NCBI GenBank assembly: GCA_964580725.1
Contig: CAZOLV010000008.1
Location: forward strand, 25,512-89,511
Length of the DNA stretch: 64,000 bases
Reading direction: 5' to 3'
Source of the DNA: Amarolinea sp964580725
Lineage (GTDB): Bacteria; Chloroflexota; Anaerolineae; SSC4; Amarolineaceae
The translations under genes were made by a program, and so were the position numbers. The notes under the pieces were generated by a model. It saw only the letters and a program-made list of their open reading frames with translations. It had not been told where the DNA came from and ran no database searches. This document shows, piece by piece, positions 34,453-45,340 of this stretch (position 1 is its first letter; every line of letters starts with the position of its first letter).

Positions 34453-35256
34453 ATGATGAGGAAGCAGACAGGGTCGTTTCGTTTAGGGGTGCTGGCGGCG
34501 TTGTGCCTTGTGTTGGTCGCAGTGACGCTGCCCGCTTGCACGCGTGATCGCCCGGTTGCCGATGAAGGGGCGGCGTGGACACAAACGCCAGGCGCGACGG
34601 GACAGCAGGCGGCGCCCGCCGCTACACCGGGCGCCGGCGCGGTGGGGCAGGGGGGCGAGTTGCCCACGGGCCAACCGGCGCCAGGGGGTGACGCAACCAC
34701 CCTGCCGATCGCCACCCCGCCGCCGGCCGTGGCGACGATCCCCGCGCCCATCGAAACCTGGTCATACGTCGTCCAGGAGGGGGATACGCTGAGCGACATT
34801 GCGCAGCGGTTTGGCGTGGATGTCAACGTGCTGGTAACGCTCAACAATCTCAAGGACGCTGGCGACATTCGCGCCGGTCAGGTCATCAAGATTCCGGGCA
34901 CGCGGCCGAACGATGTGATCCTGCAGCCGAACTACATCACCCATACAGTGCAGCGCGGCGAGACGTTGGGGGTGATTGCCCAACGCTACGGGACGACGAT
35001 CGCCGAGCTGATGCGCATCAATTCGATTTCCAACCCGAACCTGATCCATCCCGGCCAGGTGTTGAAGGTGCCGAACAACGCCGGGAGCAGCAGCGGCAGC
35101 AACAGCGGCGAGCCGCGCATCTACATCGTGCGTCGTGGCGATACACTGTCTCAGATTGCGGCTCGTTACGGCGTTACGGTGGCGACCATTGCCGCGGCCA
35201 ACGGTATCAAGGATCCGAGCAAGATCGTCGAAGGCCAACGATTGGTCATCCCGTAG
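34453..35256 (+). CDS. Lipoprotein with three LysM domains
   Basis: 267 aa from ATG 34453, directly after AGGAGGGG. Signal peptide ends in a lipobox (VTLPAC), so the protein is lipidated. A Pro/Gly/Ala linker (residues 25-100) is followed by LysM1 (YVVQEGDTLSDIAQRFGV), LysM2 (HTVQRGETLGVIAQRYGT) and LysM3 (YIVRRGDTLSQIAARYGV), each ending in the G-Q-x-[IL]-x-[IV]-P pattern. LysM modules bind GlcNAc in peptidoglycan. No catalytic domain, so a wall-binding anchor or adaptor is likely. Confidence 0.92.
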   Translation: MMRKQTGSFRLGVLAALCLVLVAVTLPACTRDRPVADEGAAWTQTPGATGQQAAPAATPGAGAVGQGGELPTGQPAPGGDATTLPIATPPPAVATIPAPIETWSYVVQEGDTLSDIAQRFGVDVNVLVTLNNLKDAGDIRAGQVIKIPGTRPNDVILQPNYITHTVQRGETLGVIAQRYGTTIAELMRINSISNPNLIHPGQVLKVPNNAGSSSGSNSGEPRIYIVRRGDTLSQIAARYGVTVATIAAANGIKDPSKIVEGQRLVIP

Positions 35257-35576
35257 AAAACCTGACAGGTCTTGGAGACCTGTCAGGTTTGGAAAACCAG
35301 AAAACCTGACAGGTCTTGGAGACCTGTCAGGTTTGGAANNNNNNNNNNNNNNNNNNNNNNNNNNNNNNNNNNNNNNNNNNNNNNNNNNNNNNNNNNNNNN
35401 NNNNNNNNNNNNNNNNNNNNNNNNNNNNNNNNNNNNNNCTTGGAGACCTGTCAGGTTTGGAAGGTCTTGGAGACCTGTCAGGTTTGGAAAACCAGAAAAC
35501 CTGACAGGTCTTGGAGACCTGTCAGGTTTGGAAGGTCTTGGAGACCTGTCAGGTTTGGAAAACCAGAAAACCTGGT
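35257..35576. repeat. Hairpin repeat array interrupted by a scaffold gap
   Basis: At least five copies of a palindromic unit lie here: CCTGACAGGT, CTTGGAG, ACCTGTCAGG, then TTTGGAAAACCAG. Some copies lack the first arm. Exactly 100 N (35339-35438) interrupt the array, the usual mark of a gap of unknown size. Open frames across this region are artefacts of the repeat. Confidence 0.9.
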
Positions 35577-35614
35577 ACCCCCAACACATGCACGACAGAA
35601 TCGAGGGCAAGAAA

Positions 35615-36706
35615 ATGATTCGCGAGACTGAACTGCAAGAACTGGTCGAAATGATTGGCAAGAAGGCGCCGGTGCTGAGCCTGTACCTGAATGTCAATCC
35701 GTTGCGGCGCACTGTCGAGAAGTACAAGCTGGCGTTGCGGCGCTTACTCGCTTCGGTGGAGGATCAGGCCAACCCTGCCGACGCCCAGCGGGTGACGCGC
35801 TACTTCGACTTCGAGTACAACTGGCAGGGGCGCGGAGTGGCGTGCTTCAGTTGCCAGGCGGACGGGTTCTGGCGCGCCTATCCACTTTTCGTACCGGTGG
35901 AGGACAGCGTCTTTGTCAACCCTCGGCCCTATGTCAAGCCGCTGAGCAACCTGCTCGACAACTACGCCCGTCACGGCGTGGCTGTGGTTGACCGCGAAGG
36001 GGTGCGTCTGTTCACCTTCTTCATGGGACAGTTGGAGGAGGCCAGCGGAACGTTTGGCGAGGATGTCAAGCGCCAGCGCGGCGGCGGACGTTCGGCGGCG
36101 CGCTTCCAACGCGCGGCCGAGGAGACGGTGGAACGTAACATCAAGGATGCCGTCGAAGAGGCGATTCACTTCTTCGAGAGCAGTTGCAAGCGCATCATGG
36201 TCGCAGGCACCGACGAAAACATCTCGCAATTTCGCTCCCAATTGCCCAAGATGTGGCAGGAACGGGTTGTGGGGACGTTCAATGTGAGCGCCAATGCGAC
36301 GCCCGCAGAAATCGGTGAGCTGGCGCTGGGCGTTGCGCAGCAAGCGGCGGTCGAACGGGAGCGCGCCTTGATCGAGCAGATCGTGACGGCGGCCAACAAA
36401 GGCGGAAACGCCGTGATGGGGCTGGCCGATACGGTGGCGGCCTTGCAAGCGGGCCGCGTCCTGCAGTTGGTCATTGCCGAAGGCTACGAAGCGCCGGCCT
36501 TCCGCTGTAGCAACTGCGGCTATCTCTCGGTTGCCACCGCCACCGCTTGCAACTTCTGCGGCGGCGCCATGCAGGCGGTGCCCGATGTGGTCAATACCCT
36601 GGTGCGTCGCACCCTCGAAGCGGGTAACAACGTTGTGGTCGTCAGTCAAGACGACTCCGCCAGTCTGGGGACGTTCGACCAGATCGGGGCGCTGCTGCGC
36701 TACTGA
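35615..36706 (+). CDS. baeRF/Vms1-like release-factor-fold protein with C-terminal zinc ribbon
   Basis: 363 aa from ATG 35615 (GAGGG upstream); ATG 35588 would add nine residues. The N-terminal half (VLSLYLNVNPLRRTVEKYKLALRRLL, WQGRGVACFSC, FVNPRPYVKPLSNLLDNYARHGVAVVDREGVRLFTFFMGQLEE) matches bacterial archaeo-eukaryotic release factor (baeRF) proteins. The eRF1 domain-3-like part follows, with ESSCKRIMVAGTDENISQFRSQLP. The C-terminus has CSNCGY and CNFCGG, a C-x2-C/C-x2-C zinc ribbon. Known relatives act on stalled ribosome products (Vms1/ANKZF1) or ribosomes; the GGQ tripeptide is not present, so a hydrolytic role is uncertain. Confidence 0.75.
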   Translation: MIRETELQELVEMIGKKAPVLSLYLNVNPLRRTVEKYKLALRRLLASVEDQANPADAQRVTRYFDFEYNWQGRGVACFSCQADGFWRAYPLFVPVEDSVFVNPRPYVKPLSNLLDNYARHGVAVVDREGVRLFTFFMGQLEEASGTFGEDVKRQRGGGRSAARFQRAAEETVERNIKDAVEEAIHFFESSCKRIMVAGTDENISQFRSQLPKMWQERVVGTFNVSANATPAEIGELALGVAQQAAVERERALIEQIVTAANKGGNAVMGLADTVAALQAGRVLQLVIAEGYEAPAFRCSNCGYLSVATATACNFCGGAMQAVPDVVNTLVRRTLEAGNNVVVVSQDDSASLGTFDQIGALLRY

Positions 36707-36767
36707 ACGACAGTGACTCCCCGGCGCTTGGCGCAGTCTCAACGCTGCTGTGTCATTTGGGGCGTGG

Positions 36768-36830
36768 GACTTCCGAAATCACGGCCGGCCCGTCATAGCG
36801 ACGGCGCTTGCTCCCGCGGTTTCGGAAGTC
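36768..36830 (+). promoter_or_regulatory. Long-range inverted repeat in the clpC leader
   Basis: GACTTCCGAAA (36768-36778) and TTTCGGAAGTC (36820-36830) are perfect 11-base inverted arms. Inside, CCGTC-ATAGC-GACGG makes a second short stem. It sits 30 bases before clpC. It could terminate the upstream transcript, regulate clpC, or be a REP-type repeat. Confidence 0.5.
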
Positions 36831-36859
36831 TCCCCCTTTCGAGGTGTTAGATAACCAAT

Positions 36860-39370
<2,511 letters not shown>

Positions 39371-39431
39371 CGAGACCGTAACAGGAGCTTGCAAACACCG
39401 TCTTTGTAACGGCTTTGTTATAGAAAAGGGA

Positions 39432-39460
39432 TTGACTTTTGCGCGTACTGCGTGTAGAAT
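39432..39460 (+). promoter_or_regulatory. Strong promoter of an intergenic transcript
   Basis: TTGACT (39432-39437) and TAGAAT (39455-39460) with spacer 17. It drives no protein-coding gene; a terminator follows within 72 bases. Confidence 0.75.
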
Positions 39461-39462
39461 CA

Positions 39463-39532
39463 GCCCCGTAAGCTCGAAAGAGTTTACGGCCAGGGCAGAG
39501 GAGCGGGGGACTTCTGCCCTGGTTCTTTTTTT
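39463..39532 (+). ncRNA. Putative short structured RNA (two hairpins)
   Basis: Starting about seven bases after a good promoter, the transcript would be about 65-70 bases. Hairpin 1: CCGTAAGCTC (39466-39475), GNRA loop GAAA, GAGTTTACGG (39480-39489), ten pairs with one G-U. Hairpin 2: CCAGGGCAGA (39490-39499), a 13-base purine-rich loop with GGAGCGGGGGA, TCTGCCCTGG (39513-39522), then a T run. The second hairpin is also the terminator. There is no open reading frame of meaning. It lies between clpC and convergent psuG. I do not recognise it as a known RNA family; a clpC-downstream attenuator is an alternative. Confidence 0.6.
39490..39532 (+). terminator. Intrinsic terminator downstream of clpC/short RNA
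   Basis: A ten-pair G+C-rich stem followed by TTCTTTTTTTT-like tract. It can end both the clpC message and the short RNA. Confidence 0.85.
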
Positions 39533-39631
39533 GCCCCCGTGCCATAAGTTGTGCGATTCCACACTGACTGAGGCGAGCGCCGGGCGCTTGATGCGCTTGA
39601 TCCAGCGATCAAGCACGCCAGCGTCCGGCGT

Positions 39632-40534
39632 TCAATTTTTTCGAGCCAGGGCGACGGCGATCTGTGCCGCGATGCGCGCATTGTTTTCCAACAACGCCAT
39701 GTTGGTGTGCAGGCTGGCTTTTTCGGTCAGCGCCGAGACGCGCGCCAGCAGGAAGGGCGTCAGCGCCTTGCCGCGCAGTCCCTGGGCGGCAGCTTCGCGC
39801 AGCGCCTGCTCGATGGCGGGTTCGACGATGTGAGCGGGCAATTCGGCAGCGGCCGGAACGGGCGCACAGATCAGCAGTCCGCAGCGCAGCCCCAGGGCGC
39901 GCTGTGCGCACACGATGTCCGCCGCCTCTTCGGGCGACTCGACCCGCACATCTACCGGCAGGCCGCTTCGACGGCTGTAGAAAGCCGGGAACTCATCGGT
40001 CCTATAACCAAGCACCGTCACCCCATGCGTTTCCAGCCATTCCAGCGTAGCCGGCAAATCGAGGATGGCCTTGGCGCCGGCGCACACCACCGTGACGGGG
40101 GTTTGCGCCAGTTCAGGCAGATCGGCCGAAATGTCGAAGACGCCGCCCCGATGTACGCCGCCAATGCCGCCGGTGGCGAAGACTTCGATGCCAAAATGCT
40201 GTGCGATGAACATCGTAGTGGCGACAGTGGTGGCTCCGTCCAGTTTCTGCGCCATGACGATCGGCAGATCGCGCCGGCTGACTTTGCGCACGTTGGCCGA
40301 TGTCGCCAGATGATGCAGCTCGCTGTCGGTCAGACCGGCGCGCAGTTCGCCCTGCAGAATGGCGATGGTGGCCGGTTCGGCGCCATGCTCACGCACCTGC
40401 GCCTCCAGGCGACGCGCTAGCCGCAGGTTGTGCGGGTAAGGCAAACCGTGCGCAATGACCGTAGACTCCAACGCCACGCGGGGCAGGCGCGTTCCCAAAG
40501 ATTGGATACCAGATTCGATTGACACATTCCCCAT
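39632..40534 (-). CDS. psuG: Pseudouridine-5'-phosphate glycosidase
   Basis: 300 aa from ATG 40534, the usual length. The frame is open further upstream but that part is made of a non-coding 75-base repeat. PsuG motifs: RVALESTVIAHGLPYPHNLRLARRLE, GATTVATTMFIAQHFGIEVFATGGIGGVHRG, VCAGAKAILDLPATLEWLETHGVTVLGY. It reversibly splits pseudouridine 5'-phosphate to uracil and ribose 5-phosphate, using an active-site Lys and Mn2+. No psuK kinase is next to it in this window. Confidence 0.95.
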   Translation of the reverse strand: MGNVSIESGIQSLGTRLPRVALESTVIAHGLPYPHNLRLARRLEAQVREHGAEPATIAILQGELRAGLTDSELHHLATSANVRKVSRRDLPIVMAQKLDGATTVATTMFIAQHFGIEVFATGGIGGVHRGGVFDISADLPELAQTPVTVVCAGAKAILDLPATLEWLETHGVTVLGYRTDEFPAFYSRRSGLPVDVRVESPEEAADIVCAQRALGLRCGLLICAPVPAAAELPAHIVEPAIEQALREAAAQGLRGKALTPFLLARVSALTEKASLHTNMALLENNARIAAQIAVALARKN

Positions 40535-40615
40535 CCTTGACTGCAACGCCCGGCGGGCGGCGTCATTTGACCAAAAGTGTAACACAACTTCCAGGCTTGA
40601 GCAAAGCGGGCGCGG

Positions 40616-40729
40616 CCTGTGATGCAACCAACTACAACGATGTTCAGTTACCGGTCTCTGTTGCGCAGGATCGGCTCGGTAGCGAGTTCGCCTGTGATGC
40701 AACCAACTACAGCGGCGTTCCGTTACCGC
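40616..40729. repeat. Two imperfect direct repeats, period 75
   Basis: Both copies begin CCTGTGATGCAACCAACTAC and stay similar for about 39 bases (40616-40654 and 40691-40729). Between psuG and hppA, no other gene is seen in 40535-40865. Confidence 0.6.
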
Positions 40730-40736
40730 GGTGTGT

Positions 40737-40765
40737 TTGACATTTGTTCGGTTGGTCTCTAAAAT
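40737..40765 (+). promoter_or_regulatory. hppA promoter
   Basis: Consensus TTGACA (40737-40742) and TAAAAT (40760-40765), spacer 17. Leader of about 94 bases. Confidence 0.75.
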
Positions 40766-40865
40766 GAATGTGAGTGAATGCCGCATGCGTCTGTGCCGCC
40801 TATTGTGCTACCTGTGATCGCTATGATGTACGTTCATAGTCGTTCTTGAGGAGAAACAAGAGAGT

Positions 40866-43163
40866 ATGTTGAATCATCTGAACCTGACGACCTTCGAATC
40901 GCTCTCGCTGTGGGGCGTGTTGGTCGTCGCCGTTCTGGGTCTGGCCTATGCCATTTTCCTGCGCCGTCAGGTGTTGGCCGAGGACAAGGGTACTCCTAAG
41001 ATGCAGGAAGTGTGGGAAGCGATCAAGCAGGGCGCCGATGCCTATCTGGGTCGCCAACTACGCAGCATTCTGCCTTTCATTGGCCTGCTGACCATCGCCC
41101 TGTTCCTGAGTGTGTACATCGTGCCGCCGTCGCGGGAGGCGCTCGAACGCTTCCCCGGTATGAGCGACAATGCCTTGAAGCTGTTGATCGGCTTCGGCCG
41201 CGCCATCGCGTTCATCATGGGCGCCGGTTTTAGCCTGGCGGTCGGCCAGATCGGCATGCGCATGGCCGTCGAGGCCAACGTGCGCGTGGCGGCCGAGTCA
41301 CGCAAGAGTTTTGGCGGCGCGCTGCGCATCGCCTACCGGGCCGGCACCATCACCGGCATGTTGACCGATGGCCTGGGTCTGTTTGGCGGTACCATCATCT
41401 TCATGATCTTCGGCGTCGCTGCGCCAGACGCCCTGTTGGGCTTCGGCTTTGGCGGCACGCTGCTGGCGCTGTTCATGCGTGTCGGCGGCGGCATCTATAC
41501 CAAAGCCGCCGATGTCGGCGCTGACCTGGTGGGCAAAGTCGAACAGGACATTCCTGAAGACGACCCCCGCAACGCCGCCGTGATTGCCGACCTGGTGGGC
41601 GACAACGTGGGCGACTGCGCCGGTATGGCCGCCGATATTTTCGAGTCGTATGAAGTGACCATCGTCTCTGCCCTGATCTTGGGTCTGGCGCTGGTTGCCT
41701 CCACCCGCGACATCAACTGGATCATCTACCCGCTGCTGGTGCGCGGCATTGGCGTGCTGTCTTCGATCATCGGCACCTACCTGGTCAAGGCGGGTCCGGG
41801 CAAATCGGGCAACGCCATGGCGGCGATCTTTCGCGGGTTCCTCACCTCGGCGGCCATTTCCACCGTCCTCTTCATGATCGTGGCCTACTTCTACATGCAG
41901 GATGTGCCCGGCGGTTGGTGGCGCCCCTTCCTTTCGACGAGCGTCGGCGTCTTGTTGGCCATCGTCCTCGATCGCCTGACCGACTATTTCACCGGCACCG
42001 AAGCCTCGCCCGTCAGGGAAATCCGCGCTTCGACCGGCGGCGGCCCGGCCACTACCATTTTGGCCGGTCTTGGCGTGGGCTATGAGTCGAGCGTCTGGTC
42101 GGCGATCGTCATTGCGTTGACGATCCTAGCGTCGGTGCTGATCTACTCCGGCATGGGCGTGGCCTATGTGCTGTACGGCATCGCCTTGACCGGTATCGGC
42201 ATGCTGACCCTCACCGGCAACAACGTGGCGATGGACTCCTTCGGTCCCATCTCTGACAACGCCAATGGCATCGGTGAAATGGCCGGTTTGGACAAGGACG
42301 CCCGCCAGATCATGGCCGATTTGGACGCCGTGGGCAACACCACCAAAGCGATCACGAAGGGCATTGCCATCGGTTCGGCTGTCATTGCGGCGGTGTCGCT
42401 CTTTGGCTCGTTCATCACCGACGTCTCCAAGATTGATCCCACCGCCCTGGTCAATGGCATCCGTATCTCAGAGCCCAACGTTTTCATCGGCTTCCTGATC
42501 GGCGGCGCGGTGCCGTGGCTTTTCTCGGCCCTGGCCATCAAGGCCGTGGCGCGTGCAGCCGGCCTGATCGTGGAAGAGGTCCGGCGCCAGTTCAAGATTC
42601 CGGGTCTGATGGAAGGCAAGGTCAAGCCCGACTATCGCCAGGCCGTGACCATCTCCACGGTAGCTGCGCAGAGCGAACTGGTCAACCTGGCCGTGCTCGC
42701 CATCGTGACCCCGGTGATCGTGGGTTTGGCGCTGCAGGTAGAGGCGCTGGGCGGTTTCCTGGCGGGCATCATCCTGTCCGGTCAACTGCTGGCGGTTTTC
42801 ATGGCCAGCGCGGGCGGCGCGTGGGACAACGCCAAGAAGACGATCGAAGATGAGCCGCGCAACCTGGCGAAGAACACCGGCAAGGGGTCCGAGCGTCACA
42901 AGGCCAGCGTGGTGGGCGACACCGTGGGCGATCCGCTGAAGGACACCGCCGGCCCTGCGCTCAACCCGATGATCAAGGTGATCAACCTGGTCAGCCTGAT
43001 CATTGCGCCGATCATCGTGCAGTACAAAGAACTGAACCTCGTCACCGGCATCATCATCGTGGGCGGCCTGATCATCGTCGGCTGGGCCGTGCAGCGCAGT
43101 CGCAAGGGCGGCAACTTCGCCGGCGTCACCGCGGCCGTGGAGCACAAGGGCGGGAAGAAGTAA
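40866..43163 (+). CDS. hppA: K+-independent H+-translocating pyrophosphatase
   Basis: 765 aa, about 16 membrane segments. Pyrophosphate site: DVGADLVGKVEQDIPEDDPRNAAVIADLVGDNVGDCAGMAADIFESYE, and the second site DNANGIGEM and DNAKKTIEDEPRNLAKNTGKGSERHKASVVGDTVGDPLKDTAGPALNPMIK. The residue after GNTT is Lys (DAVGNTTKAITKG); in this family Lys there marks K+-independent, proton-pumping enzymes, while Ala marks K+-dependent ones. It uses pyrophosphate hydrolysis to energise the membrane. Single-gene unit with its own promoter and terminator. Confidence 0.96.
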   Translation: MLNHLNLTTFESLSLWGVLVVAVLGLAYAIFLRRQVLAEDKGTPKMQEVWEAIKQGADAYLGRQLRSILPFIGLLTIALFLSVYIVPPSREALERFPGMSDNALKLLIGFGRAIAFIMGAGFSLAVGQIGMRMAVEANVRVAAESRKSFGGALRIAYRAGTITGMLTDGLGLFGGTIIFMIFGVAAPDALLGFGFGGTLLALFMRVGGGIYTKAADVGADLVGKVEQDIPEDDPRNAAVIADLVGDNVGDCAGMAADIFESYEVTIVSALILGLALVASTRDINWIIYPLLVRGIGVLSSIIGTYLVKAGPGKSGNAMAAIFRGFLTSAAISTVLFMIVAYFYMQDVPGGWWRPFLSTSVGVLLAIVLDRLTDYFTGTEASPVREIRASTGGGPATTILAGLGVGYESSVWSAIVIALTILASVLIYSGMGVAYVLYGIALTGIGMLTLTGNNVAMDSFGPISDNANGIGEMAGLDKDARQIMADLDAVGNTTKAITKGIAIGSAVIAAVSLFGSFITDVSKIDPTALVNGIRISEPNVFIGFLIGGAVPWLFSALAIKAVARAAGLIVEEVRRQFKIPGLMEGKVKPDYRQAVTISTVAAQSELVNLAVLAIVTPVIVGLALQVEALGGFLAGIILSGQLLAVFMASAGGAWDNAKKTIEDEPRNLAKNTGKGSERHKASVVGDTVGDPLKDTAGPALNPMIKVINLVSLIIAPIIVQYKELNLVTGIIIVGGLIIVGWAVQRSRKGGNFAGVTAAVEHKGGKK

Positions 43164-43212
43164 TAGTCGGTAGGGCGCGGGCTGGTTGCAGCCTGCGTGT
43201 CCGCAATCACAA

Positions 43213-43249
43213 CGGGGAGAGTCGTTCGACTCTCCCCGTTTGCTTTCGT
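43213..43249 (+). terminator. hppA terminator / left island boundary repeat
   Basis: CGGGGAGAGTCG and CGACTCTCCCCG form a hairpin, followed by TTTGCTTTCGT. The 37-base block matches 48424-48460 at 34 positions; the three differences are all in the loop. Confidence 0.75.
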
Positions 43250-43409
43250 CTGTTACAAGACTGTGACAAAGTATTAAGGATCGAGAGATAGATTTGTTCT
43301 ATTGCATGGGCGTCGCATGGGCGCCCGGTAGTGAGCGCAACATGTTGGGAACATGGGCAGCGGGCGAGATGCCCACTGTCCCAGGGTGTGACGCTCTCCC
43401 CGGTGTTTT

Positions 43410-43437
43410 TTGTACGGTTCTGCTCTCCTGCTATAAT
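43410..43437 (+). promoter_or_regulatory. Promoter of the two-component system
   Basis: TTGTAC (43410-43415) and TATAAT (43432-43437), spacer 16, extended by TGC. The start codon follows within 17-20 bases, leaving a very short leader. Confidence 0.6.
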
Positions 43438-43453
43438 CGAATGGTTCTGACCG

Positions 43454-44194
43454 ATGATGCCGAAAAAGATTCTTGTTGTTGACGATGACCAGGCCATTAT
43501 TCACGTTCTGTCTGTTCTATTGACAAGAGCGGGTTACGTTGTGGTATCTGCACAGAACGGGCAGGAATCTTTGGCCGTATTGACTATGCAGCAGGTTGAT
43601 CTGGTTGTTCTTGATATCATGCTCTCCGGCATGGATGGGCTAGAAATCTGTCGTCGTGTACGGAATGCCGAGCAGTATGTTCCGGTGGTGATGTTGACGG
43701 CGCGCGATGAATTGACTGACAAACTGATTGGTATCGAGGCTGGCGCTGATGTTTATTTGACCAAGCCTTTTGAGCCGCGTGAGTTGCTTGCTCATATCAA
43801 GGCGCTCTTCCGCCTACTGGAGCATGCCCATGACCGTCGCAACGTGCGAGAGTTACCCCTGGTTTGTGGACCATTGACAGCCTGGCCTTCGCAACGGCGT
43901 ATCGAACTACACAATCAACCACTCGACCTGACTCCCACCGAACAAGAACTGCTTCTGTGTTTATTGCGTGATCCGGGACGCGCCTTCGGTCGAGAAACAC
44001 TCTTGCGCCAGGTCTGGGGTTACGCGTACGATGGTGATTCACGCACAGTAGACGTTCATGTTCAGCGCCTGCGCGCCAAAGTGGAGACCGATCCTGCACA
44101 ACCCGAACTCATTCGCACTGTACGAGGGTTTGGGTATCGCCTGGTCACTCCTGAGGAACTGGAAAAAAACGGATCGCCGGGATTCTCCCCGTGA
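43454..44194 (+). CDS. OmpR/PhoB-family response regulator
   Basis: 246 aa. Receiver domain: KKILVVDDDQAI with the acidic pair, phosphoacceptor Asp in VVLDIMLSGMDGLEI (about residue 53), VVMLTAR and the Lys in YLTKPFEPRELL. Winged-helix DNA-binding domain at 145-235 (LDLTPTEQELLLCLLRDPGRAFGRETLLRQVWGYAYDGDSRTVDVHVQRLRAKVE and RTVRGFGYRL). It should control genes in the island or elsewhere on phosphorylation by the coupled kinase. Base composition is visibly less G+C-rich than neighbours outside 43250-48430. Start could also be the ATG at 43457. Confidence 0.94.
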   Translation: MMPKKILVVDDDQAIIHVLSVLLTRAGYVVVSAQNGQESLAVLTMQQVDLVVLDIMLSGMDGLEICRRVRNAEQYVPVVMLTARDELTDKLIGIEAGADVYLTKPFEPRELLAHIKALFRLLEHAHDRRNVRELPLVCGPLTAWPSQRRIELHNQPLDLTPTEQELLLCLLRDPGRAFGRETLLRQVWGYAYDGDSRTVDVHVQRLRAKVETDPAQPELIRTVRGFGYRLVTPEELEKNGSPGFSP

Positions 44195-45318
44195 TAATCT
44201 TACTTGAGCTAAGGACCGTATTGGTCTTCCTGTTGTTGATTTTTGCCCTGGCTGCATGTGTCGGCGCGTGGTGGCAATGGCATAGGCACCTAACCACCGC
44301 TCACGTTGCACGAACCCTGTCAAACACGATGTTCGACCTTGCGCCTATCGGCGTTCTCCTATTCCGAACCTCGCAGGACTGCCACTATGTCAATGCTGCT
44401 GCCCATCGCCTGCTAGAACTTCCAACGACGCCCTTTGCACTAACGAACCCGGACGGTGCATCCTGGATGGCACTGCTGCGTCACGATGTGTTGGAAACCC
44501 TTCACTCACCAAATTCCAGAGGTTCCACGCGTCAGCTTACGTTGCCATCAATCCGTCGTATTCAATGGGAGATACAACGATATGCTGAAGGATGCGTTGT
44601 GTTTGTCACGGATGTCAACGTTACTTGGCAAGTGAGACAAACTTATCATGCTTTTGTCAATAGCCTGGCGCATGAGTTACGGACCCCTCTGACCTCTATT
44701 TTAGCTCACTCCGATCTCTTGGATGATGCGGAAATGTCGCCTTCTGGTCGCGAAGCTTCCAGAAAGGTCATTCAACGAGAAACCAGGCGACTGATGCGGC
44801 TGATACAGGGAGCTGTCGAACTCATTCGTTTGGAGATGACGACCGATCTGACCCAACAGCCGATAGATTTGGTTGTGTTGGCTGAAGGGGCGGTTGCCCA
44901 GATGATTCCCCTGGCAGAGCAACGCGAAATCGACTTGTCGTTTCGTGTTGCAACACCCTTACCGCGAACCCTGGGCGATGCGGACCAGCTCATGCGTGTT
45001 TTCTTGAATATTCTCGACAATGCCGTGAAGTACAGCCGTCCGGGTGATCGGGTGAATGTTGTTTTGAGCCGCGACGAAACTGGAATTATTTGTGCGATCA
45101 GCGATACAGGGCCTGGCATTGCTACAGAGCATTTGCCTTTTGTTTGTCAACGACTGTATCGTGGTCGCCACGATATGGAGGGAAGCGGGCTTGGCCTCGC
45201 GCTTGCCCAGGAGATATTGCATAAGCATCAGAGTAGCCTGGATATTCAGAGCCGGACAGACGGGCCTACGACTGGCACCACCGTTCGCTTCGTCTTGATG
45301 CCCGCTGTGGATCCGTAA
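44191..45318 (+). CDS. Sensor histidine kinase
   Basis: 375 aa from GTG 44191 overlapping the regulator stop. One N-terminal membrane helix (VLVFLLLIFALAACVGAWWQW), a PAS-like region (residues 45-145: MFDLAPIGVLLFRTSQDCHYVNAAAHRLL), HisKA with the phospho-His in NSLAHELRTPLTSILAHSDLL, and HATPase_c with FLNILDNAVKYSRPGDRVNVV (N box), ISDTGPGIATEHLPFV (G1) and GSGLGLALAQEI (G2). All catalytic boxes are intact. No large extracytoplasmic sensor domain, so the PAS region is the likely sensor. Confidence 0.93.
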   Translation: MIILLELRTVLVFLLLIFALAACVGAWWQWHRHLTTAHVARTLSNTMFDLAPIGVLLFRTSQDCHYVNAAAHRLLELPTTPFALTNPDGASWMALLRHDVLETLHSPNSRGSTRQLTLPSIRRIQWEIQRYAEGCVVFVTDVNVTWQVRQTYHAFVNSLAHELRTPLTSILAHSDLLDDAEMSPSGREASRKVIQRETRRLMRLIQGAVELIRLEMTTDLTQQPIDLVVLAEGAVAQMIPLAEQREIDLSFRVATPLPRTLGDADQLMRVFLNILDNAVKYSRPGDRVNVVLSRDETGIICAISDTGPGIATEHLPFVCQRLYRGRHDMEGSGLGLALAQEILHKHQSSLDIQSRTDGPTTGTTVRFVLMPAVDP

Positions 45319-45340
45319 ATTTGTACCGGGGGATGACATC

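Noticed and set aside
35257..35576. Possible CRISPR array
   Set aside because: Units are adjacent palindromes with no unique spacers and no cas genes nearby; repeat lengths vary by loss of one arm.
35135..36706. Single long frame joining the LysM end to the release-factor-like gene
   Set aside because: It passes through the 100-N gap and non-coding repeats; a proper ribosome site and family N-terminus lie at 35615.
36707..36859. T-box or other known riboswitch before clpC
   Set aside because: No T-box sequence, no aptamer pattern that I can recognise; only the inverted repeat is supported.
40535..40786. N-terminal extension of psuG
   Set aside because: The extra codons come from a 75-base direct repeat, and the remaining protein already has the full family length.
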